Shown here in pieces: positions 1 to 8,700 of a stretch of DNA of 64,000 nucleotides; the first letter of the stretch is position 1, and the number at the start of each line of letters is the position of its first letter. The position numbers and the translations under genes are program-made. Below the pieces are notes generated by a model, which saw only the letters and a list, made by a program, of their open reading frames with translations, ran no database searches and was not told the DNA's origin. This stretch comes from Mucilaginibacter sp. SG564. GTDB taxonomy: Bacteria > Bacteroidota > Bacteroidia > Sphingobacteriales > Sphingobacteriaceae. The stretch lies in contig NZ_JABGNA010000003.1 in the NCBI RefSeq assembly GCF_013149275.1, positions 1-64,000 of the forward strand. Direction: 5' to 3'.

Positions 1-206
1 GGTGGGAAAAATAAAATGTCTGTCTTAAATGCCGTAAGAAACAAAATCATACACCGAATCTTTGCTGTCATTAAAAACCAAATACCTTATCAAAATCATT
101 TGCTTTTATCATAGAAATCGCAATGACGTAATATAGAGATTAAGCTCCCATTTTTCCACATTCATTGTACCAACCGCCCCATTTATCTAACTTTCACCCC
201 TCAAAT

Positions 207-214
207 TAATTTTG
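207..214 (+). promoter_or_regulatory. Putative -7 box of topB
   Basis: TAATTTTG matches the Bacteroidota -7 consensus TAnnTTTG and lies 15 bases before the ATG at 230. It overlaps the in-frame TTG at 212, which makes that upstream start unlikely. No clear -33 TTG is visible. The rest of 1-206 is AT-rich and I see no gene in it. Confidence 0.45.
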
Positions 215-229
215 AGCGCCATCCTGTAC

Positions 230-2098
230 ATGAAAGTTATCATTGCCGAAAAACCATCCGTAGCCCGCGAAATTGCCAAAGTATTTGGCGCTACCACCAA
301 AAAGGATGGGTATATGGAAGGCAAGGGTTATACCTTTACCTGGGCTTTTGGTCACCTTTTGCAGCTGGCCCCCCCGCAGGAGTACGGCTTTTACGGCTGG
401 AGCGTTCAAAACCTGCCTATGCTGCCGCCCAAGTTTAAGCTCAGCATCCGCAAGGTAAAAACCAAGGATGGCATTGTTGACGATCCATCGGTAAAAAAAC
501 AATTAGATACCATCAAGGCCCTGTTTGACGAAGCTACCGAGATCATTGTAGCAACGGATGCCGGGCGCGAAGGTGAGCTCATCTTCCGCTACATTTATTA
601 TTACCTCAAATGCAAGAAGCCTTTTAAAAGGCTCTGGATCTCATCGCAAACAGATGAAGCGATTAAAGAGGGTTTCCGCAACCTGAAACCTGGCTCTGAT
701 TATGATACCCTGTTCAATTCGGCACATTGCCGCTCGCAGTCGGATTGGCTGGTGGGCATGAACGCCACGCAGGCGCTCAGTATTTCGGCCGGTACAAGGG
801 CCGTGCTTTCGCTGGGCAGGGTGCAAACGCCTACACTGGCCATGATCTGCTCGCGATACCTCGAAAACAAGAACTTTGTGCCGCAACTGTATTACCAGGT
901 GAGCATCCAGGTAGATAAGGACGGCCAGATCTTCAGGGCCATATCTACCGAAAGTTTCAAAACCACCGAAGAGGCCCAGGCCGTGGTGGATAAGGTGGAG
1001 GATGTGCCATCGGGTTTCCCTAATGGTGGGCACATTGTAAGTGTGGAGGCCAAACCCCGCAAGGAACCACCGCCGCTGCTGCACGATTTGAGCAGCCTGC
1101 AGCAGGAAGCCAATAAACGCAAAGGTTTTACGGCCGATCAAACGCTTGGTCTGCTGCAAACGCTATATGAGGGCAAGCTGGTTACCTATCCGCGTACCGG
1201 CAGCCGCTATATTGGCGATGATGTATTTGCCACCGTACCGGCATTGATCGAAAAATTTAACGAACACCCCGAGTTTGGCAAACAGGCTGCTTTTTTGGCT
1301 ACCGTAAAACTCAACAAACGCAGCGTGAACGCCAAAAAGGTAACGGATCACCACGCTATACTGCCTACCGGCGAAAAGCCATACCAACTCTCGGGCGATC
1401 TGCAGGCCATTTACGACCTGGTGGCCGCACGTATGCTGGAGGCCTTTCACCAGGAATGTATCAAGGAGATCACCAAGATCACCGTGCAATCGGGCTCGCT
1501 GTTTACTGCCAGCGGCACGGTGATCAGCTCGGCCGGATGGCGTTCGGTACTCAATGACCCCGACGAGGAAAAGAAGGACGAAGAAAACGCGAGCCTGCCC
1601 AAAGTACAACAGGACGAGCGCCTGCCTATCCCCGAAAAAGCATTATTGGAGAAACAAACCAAGCCCAAACCACTGTACAACGAAGCATCGCTGTTAAAAG
1701 CGCTGGAAACCGCGGGTAAGGAAATTGAGGACGAAGAGCTGCGCTACGCCATGAAGGATAGCGGCCTGGGTACACCTGCCACCCGTGCATCCATCATCGA
1801 AACCCTCATCAAACGCGATTACATCACCCGCGAAAAAAAGAACCTGGTTCCTACAACAACCGGGCTCAGCGTATACAACGTAGTTAAAGATCAAAAAATA
1901 GCCCAGGCCGAACTGACCGGCAACTGGGAAAAACGGTTGGAAGAGATCCGCTCCGGTGCTTCGGTGGATGATTTTCAACAGGAGATCAAAACCTATACCC
2001 GCAACATTACCCAGGAACTGCTGCAAGCCGGCAAAAGCCTCATGGCGGCTCGCAAAGAAGTCGCCCCGACCCAGCCTGCTCCAAAGGAGAATGCATAA
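230..2098 (+). CDS. topB: DNA topoisomerase III (type IA)
   Basis: A type IA topoisomerase that relaxes or decatenates DNA by passing strands through a single-strand break in the cytoplasm. The N-terminus (MKVIIAEKPSVAREIA) is the start of the Toprim domain. The metal-binding acidic motif ATDAGREGEL lies near residues 107-117, and the motif VTYPRTGSRYI carries the catalytic tyrosine near residue 320. At 622 residues it is close to the usual TopB length, and no C-terminal zinc ribbons are visible. I chose the ATG at 230 because the upstream TTG at 212 lies within a -7 promoter box. It stands alone, with a palindromic repeat directly after the stop codon. Bacteroidota often carry extra TopB copies on mobile elements, but the context here looks chromosomal. 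Confidence 0.93.
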   Translation: MKVIIAEKPSVAREIAKVFGATTKKDGYMEGKGYTFTWAFGHLLQLAPPQEYGFYGWSVQNLPMLPPKFKLSIRKVKTKDGIVDDPSVKKQLDTIKALFDEATEIIVATDAGREGELIFRYIYYYLKCKKPFKRLWISSQTDEAIKEGFRNLKPGSDYDTLFNSAHCRSQSDWLVGMNATQALSISAGTRAVLSLGRVQTPTLAMICSRYLENKNFVPQLYYQVSIQVDKDGQIFRAISTESFKTTEEAQAVVDKVEDVPSGFPNGGHIVSVEAKPRKEPPPLLHDLSSLQQEANKRKGFTADQTLGLLQTLYEGKLVTYPRTGSRYIGDDVFATVPALIEKFNEHPEFGKQAAFLATVKLNKRSVNAKKVTDHHAILPTGEKPYQLSGDLQAIYDLVAARMLEAFHQECIKEITKITVQSGSLFTASGTVISSAGWRSVLNDPDEEKKDEENASLPKVQQDERLPIPEKALLEKQTKPKPLYNEASLLKALETAGKEIEDEELRYAMKDSGLGTPATRASIIETLIKRDYITREKKNLVPTTTGLSVYNVVKDQKIAQAELTGNWEKRLEEIRSGASVDDFQQEIKTYTRNITQELLQAGKSLMAARKEVAPTQPAPKENA

Positions 2099-2118
2099 GA
2101 AAACCTGAGCTCCTCTAT

Positions 2119-2251
2119 GCAGTCGCTCGGCTCCAGCCGAGTGACGACTATTTACAGGCCTCCGGCCTGCGATTCATCAAATAGCACTTAATTTTTCACA
2201 GCGGCCGGAGGCCGGGTAATAACGGTCACTCGGCATGAGCCGAGCGACTGC
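2119..2251. repeat. Nested palindromic intergenic repeat
   Basis: Two 27-base arms (2119-2145 and 2225-2251) are inverted copies that differ at two positions. Each arm itself contains a small hairpin (GCTCGGCT and AGCCGAG). Inside them a second GC-rich pair, around 2155-2170 and 2200-2215, is also inverted. The whole can fold into a cruciform or long hairpin. It may terminate topB transcription, but its size and nesting look more like a REP/MITE-type element. Confidence 0.7.
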
Positions 2252-2292
2252 GGATAATGTGATGTTTTTACTTTTTATGATCGACAAACAAT

Positions 2293-2323
2293 TACCCCTA
2301 ATTTTTATTTTCTTTGTTTAAAG
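2293..2323 (+). promoter_or_regulatory. Promoter-region motif shared with 3955-3985
   Basis: A 31-base block just before the esterase start matches 27 of 31 bases of the block upstream of the gene at 4013. The common parts are CCCCTAATTTT and TTTCTTTGTT followed by AAAG. It ends 10 bases before the ATG at 2334. It is either a strong promoter type or a shared operator. Confidence 0.45.
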
Positions 2324-2333
2324 TATATTAATA

Positions 2334-3512
2334 ATGATACCCTGTTATAAACCCATCCGCATCACATTTATCCTGTTTCTGCTATTGATCTGTAGTAAAA
2401 ACCTATTTGCCCAAATAGACAGTGTTACGGTGAATAACGACAAAACAGTGGTATTAACCTCCAAAGCATTAGGCGAAAAACGGGGTATTTGGATACACTT
2501 GCCTGCCGATTATAACACTACCTCAACTACCTACCCTGTGTTATATCTGCTTGATGGCGACAGTCATTTTAAATACGTTTCGGAGGCGGTTGAATTTCTG
2601 TCGGATTACGACCGTAACCGGATGCCGCAAATGATCGTGGTGGCTATTTTAAATATCGACCGTACCCGCGATTTTACGCCCATTCATTCCCTGCTTTTTG
2701 ATGGCAAAGTAGATACTACAAGGATGGGCAAAACAGGCGGTGGACCTAAATTTCTGCAATTCATCAAGAACGAGCTGGTGCCTTATATCGACAAAAATTA
2801 TCGTACCGAGCCTTATCGTATCCTTTCGGCACACTCTTTAGGCGGCATATTTGCCCTCTATGCCAAGGAGGCCGCTCCCGATCTTTTTCAGGCCAATATT
2901 TTGATCAGTCCGGCAATTTACGGTGGCAATACAAAAATTCTGACCGATTTTGCTCCGTTCCTGCAAAGTCACCAGCAGTTGAAGGGAAAAACCTTTATTA
3001 CCATCGGGAACGAGGACAGGCAAAAGGTAGATTCGCTGATGCTGGTATTAAAAACCACCGCCCCAGCCTCCTTTACCTGGAAATTTGAGCAGTACCCTGA
3101 AGAAAATCATTTTTCGGTTACCTATAAAAGCGTTTATGATGGACTGCGCTTCATTTATAAAAACTGGTTTATTGACTATTACAGCAATGTTAAAATGTCC
3201 ATGGCAGATATAAATAGCCATTTCGGCAGGTTATCCGACGAGTTTGGCTATACGATGAGCCCGAGCGAAGGTTTCCTGAACAGCTGCGGTTACCAGCAAT
3301 TGAATTTAAAAAACATAGAAGAAGCCATTGACATATTTAAGGAAAATACACAAAGGCACCCCACATCTTTCAATACCTATGATAGCCTGGGCGAAGCTTA
3401 TATGAAACATGGTGATAAAGCCCTGGCTATCAAAAACTACAAAAAATCGATCGAACTGAACCCTAACAACACTGGCGGAAAAGAGATGTTAAAGCAGCTG
3501 GAGGGTAAATAG
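2334..3512 (+). CDS. Secreted alpha/beta-hydrolase esterase with C-terminal TPR
   Basis: A 392-residue protein with an N-terminal signal peptide (hydrophobic stretch near residues 8-26). Residues about 30-275 are a putative esterase of the esterase D/Fes type (PF00756). The nucleophile motif AHSLGG places the serine near residue 168, a GNEDR segment could carry the acid, and EENHFS could carry the histidine. Family members hydrolyse acyl esters, including ferric-enterobactin-like siderophores and feruloyl esters; the substrate here is unknown. The C-terminus (about 315-392) holds one or two TPR units (YDSLGEAYMKHGDKALAIKNY), a combination often seen in Bacteroidota esterases. Probably periplasmic or surface exposed. 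It is monocistronic, with repeat-filled spacers on both sides. Confidence 0.82.
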   Translation: MIPCYKPIRITFILFLLLICSKNLFAQIDSVTVNNDKTVVLTSKALGEKRGIWIHLPADYNTTSTTYPVLYLLDGDSHFKYVSEAVEFLSDYDRNRMPQMIVVAILNIDRTRDFTPIHSLLFDGKVDTTRMGKTGGGPKFLQFIKNELVPYIDKNYRTEPYRILSAHSLGGIFALYAKEAAPDLFQANILISPAIYGGNTKILTDFAPFLQSHQQLKGKTFITIGNEDRQKVDSLMLVLKTTAPASFTWKFEQYPEENHFSVTYKSVYDGLRFIYKNWFIDYYSNVKMSMADINSHFGRLSDEFGYTMSPSEGFLNSCGYQQLNLKNIEEAIDIFKENTQRHPTSFNTYDSLGEAYMKHGDKALAIKNYKKSIELNPNNTGGKEMLKQLEGK

Positions 3513-3550
3513 TTGATGAAACGACAGCTATCTTAAAAAGGGTGTCATAC

Positions 3551-3851
3551 TGATGTTTTTCAAGTTCCCTCCCCACGGGAGGGGTGCGGTTGGTTGTGCA
3601 GTGGCAGGGAGGGGTTTATGCGAGCGACAGATTTACGACACGACGAAACCCCTTCCTCCCCTTCCCGAGGGAAGGAATCGCACACGCCCCGGCCTTCATA
3701 CAAAATTCTGATGTTTTCCAGTTCCCTCCCCACGGGAGGGGTGCGGTTGGTTGTGCAGTGGCAGGGAGGGGTTTATGCGAGCGACAGATTTACGACACGA
3801 CGAAACCCCTTCCTCCCCTTCCCGAGGGAAGGAATCGCACACGCCCCGACT
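3551..3851. repeat. Tandem direct duplication of a 157-bp GC-rich intergenic element
   Basis: The block starting near 3551 recurs almost perfectly from 3709, with period 157 between the GTTCCCTCCCC starts at 3564 and 3721; the second copy ends near 3850. Each copy contains short hairpins (CCCTCCCCACGGGAGGGG and CTTCCCGAGGGAAG) and an inverted AGGGGTTT/AAACCCCT pair. Open frames through it simply follow the repeat and are not genes. Confidence 0.8.
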
Positions 3852-3954
3852 TTTAAAATAAAGCAAAATCTTCGCACTCGTTCAGCTATTTTTCAGTTGC
3901 CAATTGCCCGGGTAAGTCGCTTTATCTTGTGTTAGTATGTTACCAATTGGGTAT

Positions 3955-3985
3955 TCCCCCTAATTTTGAGTTTCTTTGTTCAAAG
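3955..3985 (+). promoter_or_regulatory. Promoter-region motif shared with 2293-2323
   Basis: The second copy of the 31-base block. It includes TAATTTTG (3961-3968), a perfect TAnnTTTG -7 box, and TTTCTTTG a few bases later. It ends 27 bases before the ATG at 4013. Confidence 0.45.
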
Positions 3986-4012
3986 CAAATGCAGGCTATT
4001 CAGTAATTAAAA

Positions 4013-5344
4013 ATGGAAGCAACCAAACCAATTGCCGTTAATGGCCTGTTCAAAAACAAAAGTTGGGGAAGCATTACCTTTTTTATCATCGTTATCCTTT
4101 TGCTTTTGCCCAATCTTTTTACACCCTTAAGATTAAATACCGATGGCATCCGGTACCTGAAAATCATAGAATATCTTACCGGCAACCTCGGCCCCAACAG
4201 TGATGCCGCTCATGATTTTTTCCCGCATGGATACCCTCTATTCTTATTAGCACTTAGCAGGCTGCATCTGTTAAGCCCGCTATCCATCACTTTGATCAAT
4301 ATGGTATCGATGCTGCTGGCGTCATCCCTGTTGGCCATACGTCTGAAAATAGAAAATCGCCTGGTTTTTATGGCACTAACCATGCTCTCGACCATCAATG
4401 TAAAACAATTTACGCTACCTATAGCGGATGAACTTTTTACCCTGCTGTTTTTAGCCAGTATTTACCTGTGGACAAGCGTTTTTAAAAAACACTGGTTGTA
4501 CATTATTCCCGCATTAGCCGCAACCCTGGTTAGTTTATATGTGCGCACAGCAGGCATAGCATTGGTTATAGGAATATTACTATACCTGGTTTATTTAAAT
4601 AAGGGCATATTATTCGGACAAAAAAAATTACTGTGGATATGGTTGTGCAGCGTTATTATTGTCCTGGCTGCTTTTGTATCTCAACTTCCGCTGATTGAAA
4701 AAAGAGTGGCTTATATCCGTCAGCTAAACCTGGGCATGATGGCTCATCACCCGGCATCCATATTTGACCGCCTGGCCATACATTTTAAAGAGCTTGGCGA
4801 AATCATGACCAACATACCATACAGTAAGCTATCAACGGTAATAAATCCTGCCGCGAGCAACTATTTATTGATAGCGACAGGTTTGCTGATGTGTTTTATC
4901 CTTTACAAAGTAGTTGTAAACCGCCAATTAGTGAATACTCCTGCATTTTGGGTATTTACGGTTTACCTGTTGATGATTTTTCTTTGGCCCTTTTATGACG
5001 CGCGTTTTTTAACACCGTTAGTCCCCATACTCATTTACTCGGTATTTTATTACTTCGGCAGCATGCTTAAACCGGTATATATCAAATATGGTTATGCCTG
5101 CATTTTTGTGTTGTTCGGATTTTTGAGCCTTGTCTATTCCGCTGCCTTATCATTAAGTAATACGTTTTTTTTAAAACATTATGGCTCCGATGCATCATTA
5201 ACAGATAAATACAGGATACATTTTAGCAAGCAGCAAAAAAACACACCCAACCCGCCACATTATAGTATCGATACAGATGAGGTTCTGTTTTTGTTAGAAA
5301 AATATGATGGCAAACCCTTGCTACCGAAGATTGATGGCAATTAA
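4013..5344 (+). CDS. Polytopic membrane protein, probable GT-C type glycosyltransferase
   Basis: 443 residues with about ten hydrophobic segments. The layout resembles GT-C fold lipid-phosphate-sugar transferases (ArnT/PMT/GT39-87 group): a first membrane helix, then a periplasmic loop with an acidic residue (LNTDGIRYLKIIEYL) where the family carries its catalytic aspartate, a FFPHGYPLFL segment, PIADELFTLLFLASIYL, VRTAGIAL, and a late PFYDARFLTPLVP. Such proteins move a sugar from a polyprenyl carrier to a lipid or protein in the periplasm. No acceptor can be deduced. The spacers on both sides exceed 400 bases, so it is transcribed alone. Calling it only a conserved membrane protein would also be defensible. 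Confidence 0.6.
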   Translation: MEATKPIAVNGLFKNKSWGSITFFIIVILLLLPNLFTPLRLNTDGIRYLKIIEYLTGNLGPNSDAAHDFFPHGYPLFLLALSRLHLLSPLSITLINMVSMLLASSLLAIRLKIENRLVFMALTMLSTINVKQFTLPIADELFTLLFLASIYLWTSVFKKHWLYIIPALAATLVSLYVRTAGIALVIGILLYLVYLNKGILFGQKKLLWIWLCSVIIVLAAFVSQLPLIEKRVAYIRQLNLGMMAHHPASIFDRLAIHFKELGEIMTNIPYSKLSTVINPAASNYLLIATGLLMCFILYKVVVNRQLVNTPAFWVFTVYLLMIFLWPFYDARFLTPLVPILIYSVFYYFGSMLKPVYIKYGYACIFVLFGFLSLVYSAALSLSNTFFLKHYGSDASLTDKYRIHFSKQQKNTPNPPHYSIDTDEVLFLLEKYDGKPLLPKIDGN

Positions 5345-5467
5345 ATGCGGTGTTATCAATTAAATGATTAAAAACCGTCGTCTTAAAACCGGATATATAA
5401 TGGTCTTAGCAAAAATGCCGGCGTTAACCAACCCTGTGGATGGTTTAAAAAATGAATAAAATTGAAT

Positions 5468-5488
5468 AAATGGCATTTTTTGCCATTT
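5468..5488. terminator. Hairpin downstream of the GT-C gene
   Basis: AAATGGCA and TGCCATTT pair around a five-T loop, about 120 bases after the stop at 5344. There is no U-tract after the stem, so termination is uncertain. A further imperfect inverted repeat (GGTAATT...AATTACC) lies at about 5513-5542. Confidence 0.35.
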
Positions 5489-5582
5489 GATTTCTACTAA
5501 ATCGTTATAGTTGGTAATTTTTTTATCAAAAAGATAATTACCGCCTATTGTACTATAAATTTTTTTTATATACTTGCGCCAT

Positions 5583-5668
5583 CTATAAGGTAAGCATCCT
5601 GCTTACTTATTGTGATAAGGTTTAGGTTGAAAGTCCCCGGCGGCGAGCGCTTTGGGGACTTTCGTTTT
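5583..5668 (+). ncRNA. Candidate small RNA with its own promoter and terminator
   Basis: A promoter-like pair (TTG at 5548-5550, then 18 bases, then TATACTTG at 5569-5576, one mismatch from TAnnTTTG) precedes a short segment with no open frame. The predicted transcript of about 85 nt has a first hairpin GTAAGCA-TCC-TGCTTAC (5590-5606) and a 3' hairpin GAAAGTCCCC (5629-5638) pairing with GGGGACTTTC (5654-5663), followed by GTTTT. The last stem fits an intrinsic terminator. No known RNA family was recognised. It could also be a leader for the PAP2 gene, although that gene starts 170 bases later. Confidence 0.5.
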
Positions 5669-5834
5669 AAACAGTGTTTCAAAAATATTGCATACATACT
5701 TTACGGGTATTATCTCAGTGTTAAGTTTTAACTTATCTTGATAAATATTAACACCGGGGCCTAATAATGCCTTAAACTCCCTACATTTGAAATAAGTATC
5801 CTATATTTATGGTAATACTAAACCTGCTATACCT

Positions 5835-6437
5835 ATGACGCTGGTCTTAAAAACGTATCTTTTTTATTTCCTTTTATTATTCAGTTTATTATTTAGTATC
5901 TCATCACGGGCGCAATCGGGCCTTCAGCAACTGGACGATCGGATCATGATCGATCTGCAAGATCACCGCACACCAGAGCAAACCGGTGTATTCATGTTCC
6001 TGTCGCGCACACATTTATATGGTGATATTGGCGTTCCTGTAGGCTTGCTGGCGGCAGGTGTGATCAGCAATGATAAACAAATGCGGCAAAACTCTTTATA
6101 TGTGGCCAGCAGTACGGCATTATCGGCCGGGCTCACGTATTTGATCAAACACATTGTTAAGAGGCCGCGCCCTTTTATACAAAATATTAATATTGTGCCG
6201 GTTTACCGGGCGGGCAGTACCTCTTTTCCCTCGGGGCATACGTCCAGCAGTTTTGCTACTGCTACTGCCCTTTCCAGGGCTTATCCAAAGTGGTATGTGA
6301 TCGCGCCCGCATTTTTGTGGGCGGGCTCGGTAAGTTATTCGCGTATGTACCTCGGAGTACATTACCCTACCGATGTTGCAGCAGGAGCCGCTTTGGGCGT
6401 GGGATCGACTTTTATGTTGCAATCGTTAAAAAAATAA
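5835..6437 (+). CDS. PAP2 superfamily membrane phosphatase
   Basis: A 200-residue membrane or periplasmic phosphatase (type 2 phosphatidic acid phosphatase superfamily). All three signature motifs are present: K105-x6-R112-P113 (KHIVKRPRP), PSGH at 132-135 with the catalytic-cycle histidine, and SR-x5-H-x3-D at 169-180 (SRMYLGVHYPTD). The N-terminus has a signal peptide or anchor (about residues 5-26). Relatives dephosphorylate lipid phosphates such as undecaprenyl pyrophosphate, phosphatidate or lipid A phosphates; which one applies here cannot be read from the sequence. The start is the only ATG before the hydrophobic leader. Confidence 0.88.
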   Translation: MTLVLKTYLFYFLLLFSLLFSISSRAQSGLQQLDDRIMIDLQDHRTPEQTGVFMFLSRTHLYGDIGVPVGLLAAGVISNDKQMRQNSLYVASSTALSAGLTYLIKHIVKRPRPFIQNINIVPVYRAGSTSFPSGHTSSSFATATALSRAYPKWYVIAPAFLWAGSVSYSRMYLGVHYPTDVAAGAALGVGSTFMLQSLKK

Positions 6438-6580
6438 CACCCAGGCACAAGGAATTTAACCATAAAGCAACAACACCATTGCCAACTACGTAGAAATACG
6501 GTATAAAAAATTCAGGTACTTATACGCTTACCCACTTCAATGCCATCCTATAAATTTGTTATATAAAACTAAACACTACT

Positions 6581-7066
6581 ATGGACGAGATTCAAACTCT
6601 AAAATTTTTCTGGTTAAAATACGAGACCAGCGCCATCCGGAATATGATAGCTAACTCCCCCGGTATTGATAATTTTGTGTTCTCTTATTTTTTTTCCAGC
6701 ACTACCGATGATAGTAAACCACTGCAGCTGATCGCATACGGACATATGTCGCCGGCCAATCAATACAGCAGCTATTATGATACATTGGAAGATTATAACA
6801 ACAACGCTTTAGAGTTGAGCGGTCCGCTTGTTATGAGTAATAACGTAATATCACTTGCTGCTATGCTATTGCTTATCGATACCACTGACCCCGATGGCGA
6901 TAAACCAGATTACCTGGTATTTATACCGGATGTTAACGATAGCCATCATGTTTATTATGATGTTGACCGTTATAAGAGAACCGGCTCAGGTGATATCGTA
7001 TTGCCTGGTAACCCGGTAACCGATCCGATCAACACGAATCCGTCTCCACCCGCAACCTTTAACTAA
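6581..7066 (+). CDS. Hypothetical protein
   Basis: 161 residues with no signal peptide and no membrane segment. I do not recognise the family. The C-terminal third is acidic, then ends in a proline/threonine/asparagine-rich tail (near 145-161) that looks disordered. It ends 21 bases before a membrane-protein gene that overlaps a histidine kinase gene, with no hairpin between, so the three may be cotranscribed and this protein might belong to that signalling unit. That is inferred from position only. Confidence 0.7.
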   Translation: MDEIQTLKFFWLKYETSAIRNMIANSPGIDNFVFSYFFSSTTDDSKPLQLIAYGHMSPANQYSSYYDTLEDYNNNALELSGPLVMSNNVISLAAMLLLIDTTDPDGDKPDYLVFIPDVNDSHHVYYDVDRYKRTGSGDIVLPGNPVTDPINTNPSPPATFN

Positions 7067-7087
7067 ACTACCTGACCATATTCCCGA

Positions 7088-7753
7088 ATGTTTAAAGTAT
7101 TTCAGATCGTTATTGACTGGTCAGAAGTTTGGGCGCTCTTAATACCTATATCCTTATTACTATTTAGAAAACAGCCGGCTTTACTTAAGCCGGTTGTTTT
7201 TTACGTTTGTATAGCGCTTTTTATTAACCTGGCCATCGACTTAACCTGGAAGATCCGGACCATTTTACCTGCCAAATACAATTCCAATAACTATCTGTAC
7301 AATCTGCATTCCATTATACGTTTCTTTTTATTCAGCACATTTTTTATACGGCTAAAACAACCCTTTTTAACAACTATAAAAAAAATTATTCCGTTTTGTT
7401 TCCTGGCCTTTGTGATCATCAATTTTTGTTTTTACGAAAACTTTTTTGATTACTGGAAACTAAGCAGCCGCCTGCTATCGGTTGAGGCCATTTTGCTTTT
7501 GTTTTACACCTTACAATACTATTTATTTAAGATAAATGACAGTCCGGAGGTTAACATTTTTAATTCCGACTTCTGGATAGTTACCGGTTTAGGCATTTAT
7601 GTTACTATTAATTTCTTTATATTTCTTTTATACAACGAGTTAACCATACGTATGGAGCATTTTGCCATTAGCTTATGGAATGCGCATAACATTTCGTACG
7701 TAATTTTTAACTTGTTTATAGCCAAAGGTTTTTATGAATCAAGGGAGCACTGA
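7088..7753 (+). CDS. Hypothetical polytopic membrane protein
   Basis: 221 residues with about six or seven membrane segments and short loops. No enzyme motif is seen. The gene overlaps the following histidine kinase gene by 20 bases, so the two are probably translationally coupled. The kinase has only one N-terminal membrane segment and no sensor domain, so this protein could act as its membrane sensor or partner (inference). Confidence 0.72.
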   Translation: MFKVFQIVIDWSEVWALLIPISLLLFRKQPALLKPVVFYVCIALFINLAIDLTWKIRTILPAKYNSNNYLYNLHSIIRFFLFSTFFIRLKQPFLTTIKKIIPFCFLAFVIINFCFYENFFDYWKLSSRLLSVEAILLLFYTLQYYLFKINDSPEVNIFNSDFWIVTGLGIYVTINFFIFLLYNELTIRMEHFAISLWNAHNISYVIFNLFIAKGFYESREH

Positions 7754-8531
7754 TATTCGATTGTTACTGGTAGTGGGGATTGCCGCCATGTTGATGCTTT
7801 TTATAAGCCTGTTACTCATTTTTATATTTACGCAACGTAAAAAACTACAGTTTCAAAATGAGCTGCAGGCTATGCAAAACGCGCAGAAAAACCAGCTGAT
7901 AGAAGCGGCTGTAAGAAGCGAAGAAATTGAACGCCACCGCATTGCCGAAGAACTGCATGACGAGGTAGGTGCCATACTGGGGGCATCAAGCCTCCATTTT
8001 AACAGTGTCAGGATAGAAGACCCCGACGAAAGCAATCAAAGCATTTATCAAAAAGGCAAAGATCTGCTTGACGAGGGCATCAACAAAATCAGGGGCTTGT
8101 CGCACAGTCTGCATTCCAACATATTGCAGGAGTTTGGTTTAAATGAGGCCCTGAGCCACTTTTGCGGTAAAATATCTCATGAATCTGTTGTTGAGATCAG
8201 CGTAACCCTCGATCCCAGTTACCCAACCCAGGTAGGGCAAAACGACATCAGCATTTACCGCATAGTACAGGAGCTTATCAACAATATAAATAAACACGCC
8301 AAAGCCACAAAAATATTTGTGCGCTCTATTTATTTAAATAAAACGTTGATGATCACCTTAACACATAACGGGAAGGGGCTTACACAATCGCATTTTGAGG
8401 AACTTCGGTTTAAAAAAGATGGTCTGGGCTTAAAAAATATACAAAACCGGATAATTCTGCTCAAAGCCGATCTTAAGTTTTCCCATCATGCCGGAGGGTA
8501 TGCTATCGATATTTCCGTACCGGTCGACTAG
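7734..8531 (+). CDS. NarL-family sensor histidine kinase (HisKA_3/HATPase_c)
   Basis: 265 residues: one membrane helix (about 9-33), a short coiled linker, the HisKA_3 dimerisation and phosphoacceptor segment ERHRIAEELHDEVGA with His75, and a HATPase_c domain with an N-box (QELINNINKHAKA) and a G-box (DGLGLKNIQNRI). It autophosphorylates and passes phosphate to a LuxR-type response regulator. The intact regulator at 9288-9935, two genes downstream, is the obvious partner. There is no extracytoplasmic sensor domain, so the signal must come through the helix or through the coupled membrane protein at 7088. Confidence 0.9.
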   Translation: MNQGSTDIRLLLVVGIAAMLMLFISLLLIFIFTQRKKLQFQNELQAMQNAQKNQLIEAAVRSEEIERHRIAEELHDEVGAILGASSLHFNSVRIEDPDESNQSIYQKGKDLLDEGINKIRGLSHSLHSNILQEFGLNEALSHFCGKISHESVVEISVTLDPSYPTQVGQNDISIYRIVQELINNINKHAKATKIFVRSIYLNKTLMITLTHNGKGLTQSHFEELRFKKDGLGLKNIQNRIILLKADLKFSHHAGGYAIDISVPVD

Positions 8532-8700
8532 AATAACCTTTAGTTAATCAGATCGCTCCTTTTGTTAATCATTGTAAAAAAAAGTATTCAGACTATTCAT
8601 TTTTTTAATTAAAAGCGCAAATACTGCGTTTACAGCCGTTAATAACATTCCATGCTTTTTTTTCGTAAAAGTTTAATTATTTTTACGGCATACCCCTATT

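Noticed and set aside
212..229. TTG start for topB
   Set aside because: It lies inside the TAATTTTG -7 box, and the Toprim domain begins exactly at the ATG at 230.
3584..3935. Two overlapping plus-strand open frames of 90 and 113 codons
   Set aside because: They run through the 157-bp tandem repeat and repeat themselves; Pro/Arg-rich low-complexity products with no start context.
5583..5668. 6S RNA or riboswitch
   Set aside because: Too short for 6S RNA, with no central bubble, and no known aptamer core recognised; kept only as an unnamed small RNA candidate.
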